Assembly (NCBI RefSeq): GCF_000423765.1
Contig: NZ_AUIP01000011.1
Location: 51,085 to 102,340 of the forward strand
DNA from: Streptococcus porci DSM 23759
GTDB lineage: Bacteria > Bacillota > Bacilli > Lactobacillales > Streptococcaceae
Length of the DNA stretch: 51,256 nt
Reading direction: 5' to 3'
The notes beneath the pieces are model-generated. The model did not search any database, was not told the origin of the DNA, and saw only the letters and a list, made by a program, of their open reading frames with translations. The position numbers and the translations under genes were made by a program. Below are positions 28,014 to 36,568 of this stretch, piece by piece. Within the stretch, counting starts at the first letter, position 1; the number at the start of each line of letters is the position of its first letter.

Positions 28014-28610
28014 TTAATTTCGAGTGAATGGGTGTTTATCTGCATCCTCAGATTGTCCAATGAGAATACGGTCTGCCTGAGTAGTGTCTCCAAAGTGAGG
28101 ATTTGGAATGCCAGCAGGAATGACGATAAAAGCAGCTCCCCCAACGAGTTGGTTTGGATCCCCAATACCTGCTGAGAAAATATTATCGTGCGTTTCTCCG
28201 TAAACAATTTTATGGGGAACTGTACGCTCAGTGCTTGTGACTTGTCCATCTGCAGCAATAGTGATGGTTTCACCAAGGTCGTTTGACCAAGAGCCGGCGA
28301 TGCTACTGAAGTCGTTATTGACTAGAGCTGTGATATCGATGCTTGAATTTGCTTGAGGAGCGGTCTGTTCATCAGTCTGGTTTTCAGTTACTAGACTAGC
28401 AACAGAAGTGGTTTCTGCTTGAAGGGATGTTGTCTCAGTCTCAGAGAGACTGGTTGTTGATTCTGATGTATTAGCTTTTGCTTTGGCGACCTTACTGCTC
28501 TTCACACTGGTGTTGCTACTGGTGTCTTTATTTTCTTTTTTGCCACAAGCTCCTAAAAGAAAGAGAGAGCTAAGGAGAACGACAGCTGTTATTTTTTGGT
28601 TTGTTTTCAT
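28014..28610 (-). CDS. Lipoprotein, DUF6287-like
   Basis: A type II signal peptide (KTNQKITAVVLLSSLFLLGAC) ends in lipobox LGAC. A long Ser/Thr/Glu-rich linker runs to about residue 105. The C-terminal roughly 90 residues begin DITALVNNDFSSIAGSWSND, which resembles the DUF6287 domain of streptococcal surface lipoproteins. The function is unknown, and the protein is anchored outside the membrane. The start is ATG at 28610 (AGAGG upstream), giving 198 aa; an upstream TTG would add only three residues. It has its own good promoter. Confidence 0.75.
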   Translation of the reverse strand: MKTNQKITAVVLLSSLFLLGACGKKENKDTSSNTSVKSSKVAKAKANTSESTTSLSETETTSLQAETTSVASLVTENQTDEQTAPQANSSIDITALVNNDFSSIAGSWSNDLGETITIAADGQVTSTERTVPHKIVYGETHDNIFSAGIGDPNQLVGGAAFIVIPAGIPNPHFGDTTQADRILIGQSEDADKHPFTRN

Positions 28611-28650
28611 AATAGGCAACCTCTTTGTTTTATTGTTTCTATTTGGTTAC

Positions 28651-28679
28651 ATTATATTACAAAAATATTTCAAAGTCAA
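28651..28679 (-). promoter_or_regulatory. Promoter of the DUF6287-like lipoprotein
   Basis: Minus strand: -35 TTGACT (28674-28679), 17-bp spacer, -10 TATAAT (28651-28656). Confidence 0.75.
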
Positions 28680-28702
28680 CAGTATAATTCATTTTGTGTA
28701 CT

Positions 28703-28731
28703 GAAAAACAACTACCTTATAGATAGTTGTT
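28703..28731 (-). terminator. Terminator of hslO-dusB
   Basis: Minus-strand stem AACAACTA/TAGTTGTT with a 9-base loop, followed by TTTTTC. It lies just past the dusB stop. Confidence 0.75.
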
Positions 28732-28737
28732 AAGATG

Positions 28738-29715
28738 TTATCTCAATACATCAAAATGTTCTTGAACTTCCTCGAAAGTTTCGGCTTTAGCAACAGCAGA
28801 GCGAACTTTAGCAGCGCCAGAAGTACCACGGAGATAGTAAGGAGCTAGGCCACGGAATTCACGGACAGCAATTTTTTCTCCCTTGAGATCAACCAAGCGA
28901 CGCAGGTGTTCTTCTGCAATGTCCAGCTTTTTGACAAAGGGAAGATCAGGTAATTCTTCGCCAGTTTCAAAGAAATGATTAATCTGGGTAAAGAGGTAGG
29001 GGTTGTTAAGAGCTGCGCGGCCAATCATAACGGCATCTACACCGACTTCTTCAATCATGTACTTGGCGTCATGGACGCTACGCACATCACCATTTCCGAT
29101 GAATGGAATTTTTGTAATTGCTTTTGACACACGGGCTAGGGTCTCGTGGTCGCAGTGCCCTGTGTACATTTGCTCACGGGTACGCCCGTGCATGGCAAGG
29201 GCAGAAACACCGCCAGACTCAGCAGCTAGGGCATTTTCAACGGCTAGATTACTATCAGACCAGCCCGTGCGCATCTTAACGGTTAGGGGAATATCAAGGA
29301 CTGAAGTTACTTCCTTGACGATATGGTAGATCTTGTCTGGATCCTTGAGCCATTTAGCGCCAGCTTCGTTTTTGACCACCTTGTTGACAGGGCAACCCAT
29401 GTTGATATCTACGATATCAGCCTTGGTGTTACTTTGGATGAAATCAGCAGCACGTTTCAGGCCTTCAGCATCGCCTCCGAAGAGCTGGATAGACATTGGG
29501 TGCTCGTTTTCATCAATGTGGAGCATGTGGAGGGTCTTTTCATTATTGTAAAGAAGTCCTTTTTCAGAAATCATTTCCATGACCACAAGGCCAGCACCAA
29601 ATTCCTTGGCAATGGTTCGAAAGGCAGAGTTGGTGACACCAGCCATAGGTGCTAAAACTGTACGGTGTGGAATTTCAACAGTCCCAATCATGAAGGAAGA
29701 GCTGAGCTTAGTCAT
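28738..29715 (-). CDS. dusB: tRNA-dihydrouridine synthase, DusB type
   Basis: This flavoenzyme reduces uridines in the D-loop of tRNA with NADPH. The TIM-barrel start [15 protein letters not shown], the catalytic Cys in [20 protein letters not shown], and the FMN-phosphate site ([13 protein letters not shown]) are present. At 325 aa, with the C-terminal helical domain, it fits DusB-type Firmicute enzymes. It overlaps hslO by 8 bp and is the second gene of that operon. This hslO-dusB pair is common in Firmicutes. Confidence 0.93.
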   Translation of the reverse strand: MTKLSSSFMIGTVEIPHRTVLAPMAGVTNSAFRTIAKEFGAGLVVMEMISEKGLLYNNEKTLHMLHIDENEHPMSIQLFGGDAEGLKRAADFIQSNTKADIVDINMGCPVNKVVKNEAGAKWLKDPDKIYHIVKEVTSVLDIPLTVKMRTGWSDSNLAVENALAAESGGVSALAMHGRTREQMYTGHCDHETLARVSKAITKIPFIGNGDVRSVHDAKYMIEEVGVDAVMIGRAALNNPYLFTQINHFFETGEELPDLPFVKKLDIAEEHLRRLVDLKGEKIAVREFRGLAPYYLRGTSGAAKVRSAVAKAETFEEVQEHFDVLR

Positions 29716-30574
29716 TGATCAAGCCCTCCAAATCATGCTCGGTAAAGGTATAGGTCTTGCCACAGAACTGACAAGTAATTTCAGCACCGTGGTCTTCTTC
29801 TGCCATAGCTTTCAGCTCTGCTTTTCCAAGAGTAATCAAAGCACCTTCAAAACGTTCACGTGAGCAATCACAGGCAAATCCAATCTCTTCTTCAGAGAGA
29901 ATCTTGTAGCTGTCCTCACCGTAGATGGCAGACAATAGAGCATTGATATGATTGTCTGACTCTAGTAGAGTTGAAATAGCAGGCATTTCTTGGAGACGCT
30001 TTTCATAACGAGCGATTTCTTCTTCAGAAGCTCCAGGCAAGACCTGAACCATAAAGCCACCCGCAACCTTGACCTTATCCTCTGCATCTAAGAGAACGTT
30101 GAGGCCGACGGCTGATGGGGTTTGCTCTGATTCGGTCAAATAGTAGGCAAAGTCTTCACCGATTTCTCCAGAAATAAGAGGAGTTGTGGAAGTATATGGG
30201 TTTCCAGTTCCATAATCAATAATGGTAACAAAGTGGCCATTTCCCATAAAAGGACCAACTAAAACTTCGCCAGTAGCTGTCTTTTTAATATCGACACCAG
30301 TGTTTTGAATATAGCCTTTGACATGTCCTTTGGTATCGGCAACTGAAATGATGTGACCAAATGAGCTGTCGCCAATGACTTTAACCGTGATTTTGCTGTC
30401 CCCTTTTTGGTTGGCAGCTAAGATTTGATTGGCAATAAGAGTCCGACCGAGTGCAACCGTAGAGGATGATAGGGTCTTGTGTTTTTCTTGAGCGGTTCTA
30501 ACTGTTTCTGTGCTGTCAAGCACGTAGGCCCGGAAAGAACCTGATGTTGAAATTGATTTTATAAGTTTATCCAT
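29708..30574 (-). CDS. hslO: Redox-regulated chaperone Hsp33
   Basis: Hsp33 is activated by oxidative unfolding and holds aggregating proteins. The C-terminal zinc center has both Cys pairs, CDC ([11 protein letters not shown]) and CQFC ([10 protein letters not shown]). The N-terminal domain and linker have normal length (288 aa). The minus-strand TATAAT ends only about 13 bases before the ATG, so the transcript leader is very short; no clear ribosome binding site is present. It is followed by the overlapping dusB. Confidence 0.95.
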   Translation of the reverse strand: MDKLIKSISTSGSFRAYVLDSTETVRTAQEKHKTLSSSTVALGRTLIANQILAANQKGDSKITVKVIGDSSFGHIISVADTKGHVKGYIQNTGVDIKKTATGEVLVGPFMGNGHFVTIIDYGTGNPYTSTTPLISGEIGEDFAYYLTESEQTPSAVGLNVLLDAEDKVKVAGGFMVQVLPGASEEEIARYEKRLQEMPAISTLLESDNHINALLSAIYGEDSYKILSEEEIGFACDCSRERFEGALITLGKAELKAMAEEDHGAEITCQFCGKTYTFTEHDLEGLIND

Positions 30575-30601
30575 AGTGTTTCCATTATAACATAAAGGGA
30601 A

Positions 30602-30634
30602 GAAAAACGAGGTCTGCTTGAGCCTCGTTTTTCT
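30602..30634 (-). terminator. Terminator of the XpaC-TelA operon
   Basis: Stem AAAAACGAGG/CCTCGTTTTT (30603-30612 with 30623-30632) with a 10-base loop, bounded by T-runs in both directions. It overlaps the likely -35 region of hslO. Confidence 0.8.
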
Positions 30635-30637
30635 CTT

Positions 30638-31912
30638 TTAAGCGTTTACTTCATCAGGTGTGACATCGTGAATATCACGTTGCACCTGTTTTCCTTCATT
30701 GAGGAGGGCTTGGACAATTTTTTCATCGCGGAGTTTGACAGAATCGTTGATGGTCTCCGCAGATTTGATAATGGCGCTTTCTAGTTGAGCACGTTGTTTG
30801 CGTCCATTTTCGATAGCGGCGATAATGCCATTGTTTTGAGTGACAAGGCTTTCCGCCAGAGCTGTGACAGATTGGATAGAGATTGTTGGACTCTGAGCTG
30901 CCCGTTCGATAGCTGGTATCGCTTCTTTACTTGTTGCAGCCAGAAGTTCCAGCGCAGCATTATTGGCCTTGACAATCGCATCCGCAGTTGCTCCAGATTT
31001 GATGGATTGTTGGAGCATACCGAGTTGGGCGATGGACAGTTTCATGGTTGGGATGGTGTTGCGGCGTAGCATACCTAATTTTTGGCGCATGTCTGAAGAA
31101 ACTTTGACGAGGTTGCGCATCTGTGGTGTTGTTGCCCAAGCCACATAGAGGCGACTGACATACTCGGTGTGTTGTTGCTCAAGGGTATTGATAACCTCGG
31201 TCATACGAGCCAAATCGTTGCTCTTGACTTGATAATCTGGTGTGGTGCTATCAAGCTGAGCGATTTCTTTTTGGAGAAGGCTGGCGCGGTTTGTTGACTC
31301 GGTCTGAGTGGCTTCGATAAAGGCGATGACACCAACCAAGTTTTCGATAGATTTGGTATTATCTTCAATTAATTTTTCAGCGGAAACGATATTGCGAGCA
31401 AGGGTATCTTCTTGTTTGACGACGGTCACAGCCATGCCGTCCAATTTGTCTTCAATGGATTTGGCATCAAAGTAGAAGTCTTGAAGTGTTGTTTTGCTCT
31501 GCTTGAGCCACTTGCTGAAGAAGTTCTCCTTTTTCTCCAAATCAGCTGGCTTGGCATCTTTGTACTTAGCGACAAAGCCATTGAGTTCACGGTTAGCGTT
31601 CAAGAGGAGTTCGTCAACTTGTGGGATTTCTAATTTTTTCTGTTCGAGCAAAATGTGGTTGACAGTGGTGTTGACTCCTTCGACAGCAGATGTTCCGAAA
31701 TCAAGCAGGGCGTTTTGGTCAGTTACAAAACTATCGACCAGTGCTGGTGCTTTGGCTTGGATAGCGTCTTGTTGTTCGGGCGTCAGCTTTTCTAAAAAAG
31801 CCATTTGTCCTGTTGTACCTGTTGATGTTTCGATGATTTGTGTTGTTTTGTCGCTTTTAGTCAGAGCGTTGTTAGCGATAGCGTCAATGTCAATGTTAAA
31901 TGTATCTGTCAT
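30638..31912 (-). CDS. TelA-like protein (toxic anion resistance family)
   Basis: A 424-aa, soluble, mostly helical, coiled-coil-rich protein of the TelA/KlaA family (Pfam toxic anion resistance). Recognisable core segments are RLYVAWATTPQMRNLVKVS and MLRRNTIPTMKLSIAQLGML. Family members are linked to tellurite and to lantibiotic or cell-envelope stress tolerance; the mechanism is not established. It is the second gene after the XpaC-like gene, 23 bp apart, the standard pairing in Firmicutes (xpaC-yaaN). AAGGACTT precedes the ATG. Confidence 0.9.
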   Translation of the reverse strand: MTDTFNIDIDAIANNALTKSDKTTQIIETSTGTTGQMAFLEKLTPEQQDAIQAKAPALVDSFVTDQNALLDFGTSAVEGVNTTVNHILLEQKKLEIPQVDELLLNANRELNGFVAKYKDAKPADLEKKENFFSKWLKQSKTTLQDFYFDAKSIEDKLDGMAVTVVKQEDTLARNIVSAEKLIEDNTKSIENLVGVIAFIEATQTESTNRASLLQKEIAQLDSTTPDYQVKSNDLARMTEVINTLEQQHTEYVSRLYVAWATTPQMRNLVKVSSDMRQKLGMLRRNTIPTMKLSIAQLGMLQQSIKSGATADAIVKANNAALELLAATSKEAIPAIERAAQSPTISIQSVTALAESLVTQNNGIIAAIENGRKQRAQLESAIIKSAETINDSVKLRDEKIVQALLNEGKQVQRDIHDVTPDEVNA

Positions 31913-31935
31913 GGGAAGTCCTTTCTGTTGTGGGG

Positions 31936-32772
31936 CTAGTAGATATCAGAGGCATCTGAAAGTGGGTCGGCGTTCGTTTTTTGCTCCATCATGCGCAGGC
32001 TGATTTCAAAATCGCTGAGCTGACTTTCATTAAGTTCACGGAGAGTTTCGTCAAGATCTTTATCAAATTTTTCCAGTGCCGATTTAGCTTGCTCCAGTCG
32101 TTGGTCGGAGTTATAGTAATTCTTAGGGTTTTCTCTGATTTTTAGATAGCCATCTAGAATATCCTCAAAGCGTTTCATGTTGATGTCGTGGAGGGCACGG
32201 AGCTCGGCTGCATTTTCAGCACTCTGGAGTTTTTCGAGAATTTCCATGTGGTCACGCTGGATATTTTGATAGGTTCCTGCGATCTCAGGTGCGCGTGTCA
32301 AGATGTCTTTTTCTTGGTCTGAAAGGGGTGAGGAAGTTGCTGATATATTAAGGGCTTGCAACTGTGTTTTGATATTATTTTCTTCGTTGCTAGCTCTTTT
32401 CATGACTCGTTTATAAATGTCGCGATCCATGTTATTTTTTAAAGCGTCAGCTTCATTTTTAATAGTAGAAAGTTGCGGTAAAACCTGACGTGCTAATATG
32501 CTGTATTGGGTAACATTTTTATCATCCAAGTAACTTTCGAGTAATTTAATCTGGCGGTCGCACTGGGAAATCAATTCTTTCAAATCCTGTAAACGTAGTG
32601 CGGTGTTCTTCTTTTCCAAAGCCGACTTATGAGTGGTTAAATAGTAGACACCATAACCGGCACCTAGAAAAAGTAATAATGGAATCAGATATTCGGAAAA
32701 TAGAGCGATAACAAACAAGATACCGATGATTTTTCCAAAGCTAAAGGGCTTTTTAGAGTATCTTTGAGACAT
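31936..32772 (-). CDS. XpaC-like protein (halogenated indolyl phosphate hydrolysis family)
   Basis: The 278-aa protein has one or two N-terminal membrane segments (about 13-45, IIGILFVIALFSEYLIPLLL), then a long helical cytosolic part. It matches the XpaC family (PF10112), named after a Bacillus screening phenotype; true biochemical function is unknown. It is always found beside TelA-like genes and is here the first gene of that operon. AAAGGA precedes the ATG. A minus-strand promoter with TAAAAT and TTGCTA 18 bp apart lies about 50 bases upstream. Confidence 0.85.
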   Translation of the reverse strand: MSQRYSKKPFSFGKIIGILFVIALFSEYLIPLLLFLGAGYGVYYLTTHKSALEKKNTALRLQDLKELISQCDRQIKLLESYLDDKNVTQYSILARQVLPQLSTIKNEADALKNNMDRDIYKRVMKRASNEENNIKTQLQALNISATSSPLSDQEKDILTRAPEIAGTYQNIQRDHMEILEKLQSAENAAELRALHDINMKRFEDILDGYLKIRENPKNYYNSDQRLEQAKSALEKFDKDLDETLRELNESQLSDFEISLRMMEQKTNADPLSDASDIY

Positions 32773-32903
32773 AGATGATCCTTTCTTTACGGGAATAGCT
32801 CTCCATCATTTTATCTCAACATCAATAGAAATAGCAAGTGTTTGTATAGATTTTTAAAAAGAAAGTGATGATTGGACAAGAAATTTGAACAGATTTTTTA
32901 TGC

Positions 32904-32909
32904 TATAAT
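32904..32909 (+). promoter_or_regulatory. Promoter -10 of the three-paralog operon
   Basis: An extended -10 TGcTATAAT (hexamer 32904-32909) lies 21 bases before the first paralog. The -35 is weak. Confidence 0.5.
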
Positions 32910-32930
32910 AATAGACAAAGGGAGATACTG

Positions 32931-33734
32931 ATGACCAAAAATAGACCAAGTGGTGATAACTTTCAACAGTTAGAAAGAGATCTGGAAAAATACCTAGAGC
33001 GTCAACAAATTGAGGAAAAAGAGGGGAAACCATGGTGGATTTATGCTCTAGCTTTAGGTCTTGTAATGGTTTCAGGCTTACTAGTTTACCGCTACTTCTG
33101 GGGAAGTACAGAAAGGGTAAATTATACTGATTTTGATAGCTTCGCTCAATATTTACAGTCAGACGAGATAGAAAGTAAGGCCTTTTCTTGGACTTATGAA
33201 GACTATGAAACCTTGGACTGGAACACCTCAGGCATGTCCAAAACGACACTTCAAGATGTTATCAAAACGTATGGAAAACCTGCGAAAATAGAGTCTAGCA
33301 CTTTAGCTGGAGAGCGAGATTCTATTTATGTAACCTATCAAGCAGTAGGGGAAGCAGAAAATACCTATAGCTCTGTCACACTCTTGTTTGCTGACTATGA
33401 TAGTAGTTTTACCTTGAATTCTAAGACCAGTATTGGGTTATCGGGTGTACCCTATGAAGAAGAAGTGGGAGAGGCGAAGCATGATTGGAAAACTGAAGAT
33501 TTTCAGTCCTTAGTTGTCGGAGATTCGACAGGTAAGGGAGGCGCTTCACTAAAAAATGTTTTGGCAACCTATGGGCCCGCCCATCACATCTGGGGAGTCG
33601 CTGTTAATAATGATTTAACACTTGGTGTACAATATCTTAGCAGTTCCTATGGTGACAACATTACCCTTTATTTCAAAAAGGATGCCTCAGGCGACTTTTT
33701 GCTTTATCAAAAATCAGGAACAGTAACCGACTAG
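32931..33734 (+). CDS. Membrane-anchored repeat protein A (paralog 1 of 3)
   Basis: No known family is recognised with certainty. The protein has a short charged, Gln/Glu-rich cytosolic segment (NFQQLERDLEKYLERQQIEE), one membrane helix (about residues 36-58), and about 205 extracellular residues. The outer part holds two copies of a module: FSWTYEDYETLDW...LQDVIKTYGKP and HDWKTEDFQSLVVGD...SLKNVLATYGP. The pattern (aromatic-W...L..G, then helix ending YG.P) recalls BLIP/SmpA-like small alpha-beta domains. GGGAG precedes the ATG. It is the first of three tandem paralogs that probably form one operon. Confidence 0.75.
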   Translation: MTKNRPSGDNFQQLERDLEKYLERQQIEEKEGKPWWIYALALGLVMVSGLLVYRYFWGSTERVNYTDFDSFAQYLQSDEIESKAFSWTYEDYETLDWNTSGMSKTTLQDVIKTYGKPAKIESSTLAGERDSIYVTYQAVGEAENTYSSVTLLFADYDSSFTLNSKTSIGLSGVPYEEEVGEAKHDWKTEDFQSLVVGDSTGKGGASLKNVLATYGPAHHIWGVAVNNDLTLGVQYLSSSYGDNITLYFKKDASGDFLLYQKSGTVTD

Positions 33735-33742
33735 GAGTAATG

Positions 33743-34540
33743 ATGACAAAAAACCAGATACAGTTGAAATTGAAGATGCTCTGAATGAAGCCTCGGGGAA
33801 GGTTCAGAGGGCTTCAATAAATACGAAAATGCTGAAAAAGTTTGCCCTATTCTCCCCCCCTCATCCTGCTGGTTGCAACAGGCCTTTATCTCTCTTTTAC
33901 TCCTAAAGGAAGCAGTGATGAAGCGGAGATAAAACCTCACGAGGAAACTGCTAAAGAGGCCTCCTACCTTTCTGAGTTAAAAAATGTAACAGAAGTGAAA
34001 GATTTTAATTGGACAGTTGATAGCTACGATGCTATCGTCGTCTCCGATATAGAGTCTCAATCGCCAAGTTTAAAGGATATTTCAGAAAAGTATGGTCGGG
34101 CAGATACCTACAAAGAATTGGAAAAAGTGAGCGATGGAAGGTCAGTAGTAGTCGCTACTTACTATAGTGAGGATTATGTTCAAAATGTGACTTTCAGATT
34201 TATTTACTCAGATGGTATCTATCGTCTTTATAGCAAAAATTTTGCCTTTTTGCCAGATGACACCTATCCCGTAGCTACAGATGAGAATTTCAATTTTAAT
34301 TGGAATCAAGAAAAAGTGGATACCTTGGCTCTAGGACAAAAGCCAGATGAAATTGTCGCTGACTATGGACTTCCAACTGACGCCAGTCAAGTGGCTTTTG
34401 ATTCTTTTCGTCAACTCATTTTTGTATATCAAGAAGATAACGACCCAACTTCAACGGTCAATTCTGTCCAATTAAATTTTACGCAGGACGAGTTTGGAGA
34501 ATTTGTTTTAACCAGTAAAGAAGGAGTATTCAGAGATTAA
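33743..34540 (+). pseudogene. Membrane-anchored repeat protein B (paralog 2 of 3), two homopolymer frameshifts
   Basis: The GGAG at 33734-33737 points to ATG 33743, but that frame stops after 13 codons. If the A-run 33748-33753 had seven A instead of six, it would continue KPDTVEIEDALNEASGKVQ and on to MLKKFALFSP. At the C-run 33854-33860, one C fewer would join it to LILLVATGLYLSF and the rest of the protein. The corrected product has the same layout as its neighbours: a charged cytosolic start, one membrane helix, and two outer modules (FNWTVDSYDAIVV...SLKDISEKYGRA and FNWNQEKVDTLALG...EIVADYGLP). The frames after and before the two lesions agree, so the indels compensate. It could be phase-variable, decayed, or a sequencing artefact. 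Confidence 0.75.
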
Positions 34541-35436
34541 TGGCAAAAAAGATAATTAAAGAAGAGGAAAGTTTTCAAGAGCTTGAATATCTTGTTCAGG
34601 AAGAATTTGAACGTCAGTATCAAGAGTCATTAAAAAAGAGAAGGGCTTCTCTTTTTAGTCTTTTAGGTTTATTAGCAGTTGTTTTGACGGGGATAGCTGT
34701 TTGGGTGGTCGCCAACCGTCCTATGGAAAAAGTGGCTAACTATAAGCCTGACAAGCAGTTGAGAACAACAACTGAGACAACGGAATCAGAGAACACCAAT
34801 GCTTTTACACGCAGTCTTGTGACAGATAAAGAAAATTTTTCTTTTAACTGGAGGATGGCTGATTATGATAAGCTGGAAACTGGCACACAGGTGGATGCCT
34901 CAGGGGATAGCTTAACCGATATTATAAAGGCTCACGGCAAAGGTTCTTCAGCTCGATTATCTAGGTTTGGAGAGGAGTACTTGAGCCTTGATTACGCTTC
35001 AGGGGACTTTCAATTATACGATGACCAAAGAAGATTGAGCCTTCAGTTCTATAAAAATGGAGACGAATACTATCTCTCATCTAAGACAATCTATAATCTA
35101 CCAGATGAACAGTTTCCTACTGAGGAGGTAGGAAGTAGTGCATTCAAGTGGACAGAAGAAAAATTCGCACAAATTACTGTAGGTGATGTTAATCATGGAA
35201 AAGGAGGTGCTACATATGAAGAAGTGATTGCCCTTGGAGGTCTTCCACACGAAGCTTATATCAATGCTTGGGGAGATGCGATGACAAAGAACTCAAAGGA
35301 GCTGTTAATTTTTTACCAAAAAGGTTCAGCTAGTCGCTTTACGACATTGGATATTAGCTTCAAAGAACAAGAAGACGGTACCTATCGTGTCTATGCCAAA
35401 AATGCCACATTTAACAAGAATCTTTTAGAAGATTGA
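34540..35436 (+). CDS. Membrane-anchored repeat protein C (paralog 3 of 3)
   Basis: The 298-aa protein has a cytosolic start SFQELEYLVQEEFERQYQ, similar in style to paralog A, then one membrane helix (about 37-59). Two extracellular modules follow: FNWRMADYDKLETG...SLTDIIKAHGKG and FKWTEEKFAQITVGDVNHG with YEEVIALGGLP. Its ATG overlaps the stop of paralog B (TAATG), so it would depend on coupling to a broken gene or on its own ribosome loading (AAGGAG lies 16-20 bases upstream, in paralog B). Function unknown; single-pass anchoring suggests a sensing or envelope role. Confidence 0.75.
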   Translation: MAKKIIKEEESFQELEYLVQEEFERQYQESLKKRRASLFSLLGLLAVVLTGIAVWVVANRPMEKVANYKPDKQLRTTTETTESENTNAFTRSLVTDKENFSFNWRMADYDKLETGTQVDASGDSLTDIIKAHGKGSSARLSRFGEEYLSLDYASGDFQLYDDQRRLSLQFYKNGDEYYLSSKTIYNLPDEQFPTEEVGSSAFKWTEEKFAQITVGDVNHGKGGATYEEVIALGGLPHEAYINAWGDAMTKNSKELLIFYQKGSASRFTTLDISFKEQEDGTYRVYAKNATFNKNLLED

Positions 35437-35465
35437 GGCTAGTAATAAGTGATTGATAGAAAGAA

Positions 35466-35497
35466 AAGTGACTTTCAAAATCGAAAGTCATTTTTTT
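35466..35497 (+). terminator. Terminator after the three paralogs
   Basis: Stem TGACTTTC/GAAAGTCA (35469-35476 with 35483-35490), followed by seven T. Confidence 0.85.
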
Positions 35498-35542
35498 ATT
35501 TAAACTGTAAGATAGTCTATAAAGCATATTTAAAAACGCAAA

Positions 35543-35592
35543 AACCCTTGTTATACTACGTATACCAAGGGTTGACTTACCAGTCAACCCTT
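35543..35592 (+). promoter_or_regulatory. Two overlapping, mutually exclusive hairpins upstream of the glycosyltransferases
   Basis: Hairpin 1: AACCCTTG/CAAGGGTT (35543-35550 with 35566-35573) with an inner TATAC/GTATA stem. Hairpin 2: AAGGGTTGAC/GTCAACCCTT (35567-35576 with 35583-35592), loop TTACCA, a perfect 10-bp stem. The strand 35567-35573 is used by both, so only one can form. No U-run follows. It sits 32 bases before the glycosyltransferase start. Confidence 0.55.
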
Positions 35593-35623
35593 AACCTTGA
35601 TAGTATAGAAATTGGAGATTATT

Positions 35624-36568
35624 ATGATACAAAGACTTTCGATTATTATACCTTGCTACAATGAAGAAAGTGCGATTAGACCGTTTATGGAAGCAATGCG
35701 GAAAGAGGAGTTAAAACTAGTTTCAAAACTAAAGTTTGAATACTATTTTATTGATGATGGATCTAAAGATGAGACTTTATCCGAATTACGACAAATTTCA
35801 ATTGAAAAAGAAAATATAAATTATATATCATTATCAAGAAATTTTGGGAAGGAAGCGGCTCTATTGGCTGGATTAGAAGCCTGTACTGGAGATTTTGTAG
35901 CAGTTATGGATGTCGACTTGCAAGACCCTCCTGAACTGATTTCTCAGATGTTCGAAAAAATTCAAGAAGGATTTGATGTAGTCGGGACTCGTCGTGCAAA
36001 TCGTAAAGGAGAGCCATTAATTCGCTCTATATTTGCAAAGGGATTTTATTGGTTAATAAATAAGATATCCGAAACTGAGATTGTTGACGGGGTTAGAGAT
36101 TTTAGATTGATGACCCGTCAAGTTGTTGAAAGTATTTTGGAATTACAAGAAGTAAATAGATTCTCGAAAGGGCTATTTTCTTGGGTTGGTTATAGGGTGA
36201 CCTATATTAGCTTTGAAAATAGAGAGAGGACGAAAGGTACGAGCTCTTGGTCATTTTGGACATTATTAAAATATTCATTTGAAGGAATTATAAACTTTTC
36301 AGATGTCTTGCTAGGAGTGGCAACTTGGAGCGGAGTCTGTTCTTTTCAGATGTCAATGATAGGTGCATTATTCATAATCGTTAGAAAGTTAACGGTTGGA
36401 GGTAGTATAGAGGGATGGGCAAGTCTAGTGACAATTATTTTATTTATTGGAGGGATTCAGCTTCTTTCAATAGGTGTTTTAGGGAAATATGTCTCGAAAA
36501 TTTTTCTTGAAACTAAGAAAAGACCTCATTATATTGTAAAGGAGAAAAGTAATGCTAGAAATCACTAA
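35624..36568 (+). CDS. Family 2 glycosyltransferase, GtrB/bactoprenol type
   Basis: This enzyme class transfers a sugar from a nucleotide donor to undecaprenyl phosphate on the inner membrane face. The N-terminal GT-A domain has SIIIPCYNEESAIRPF, IDDGSKDET and the metal-binding DVDLQDPPE. Two C-terminal membrane helices (about 230-255 and 265-290) are typical of the GtrB/DPMS group. ATG 35624 is chosen for its GGAG 7 bases upstream; it gives 314 aa. Its stop overlaps the next gene by 17 bp. Base composition is AT-rich (many ATA, TTA and AGA codons) compared with the housekeeping genes, suggesting transfer. Confidence 0.88.
   Translation: MIQRLSIIIPCYNEESAIRPFMEAMRKEELKLVSKLKFEYYFIDDGSKDETLSELRQISIEKENINYISLSRNFGKEAALLAGLEACTGDFVAVMDVDLQDPPELISQMFEKIQEGFDVVGTRRANRKGEPLIRSIFAKGFYWLINKISETEIVDGVRDFRLMTRQVVESILELQEVNRFSKGLFSWVGYRVTYISFENRERTKGTSSWSFWTLLKYSFEGIINFSDVLLGVATWSGVCSFQMSMIGALFIIVRKLTVGGSIEGWASLVTIILFIGGIQLLSIGVLGKYVSKIFLETKKRPHYIVKEKSNARNH

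Noticed and set aside
35449..35664. 71-codon ORF after the three paralogs
   Set aside because: It runs through a terminator and two long inverted repeats, and has no family resemblance.
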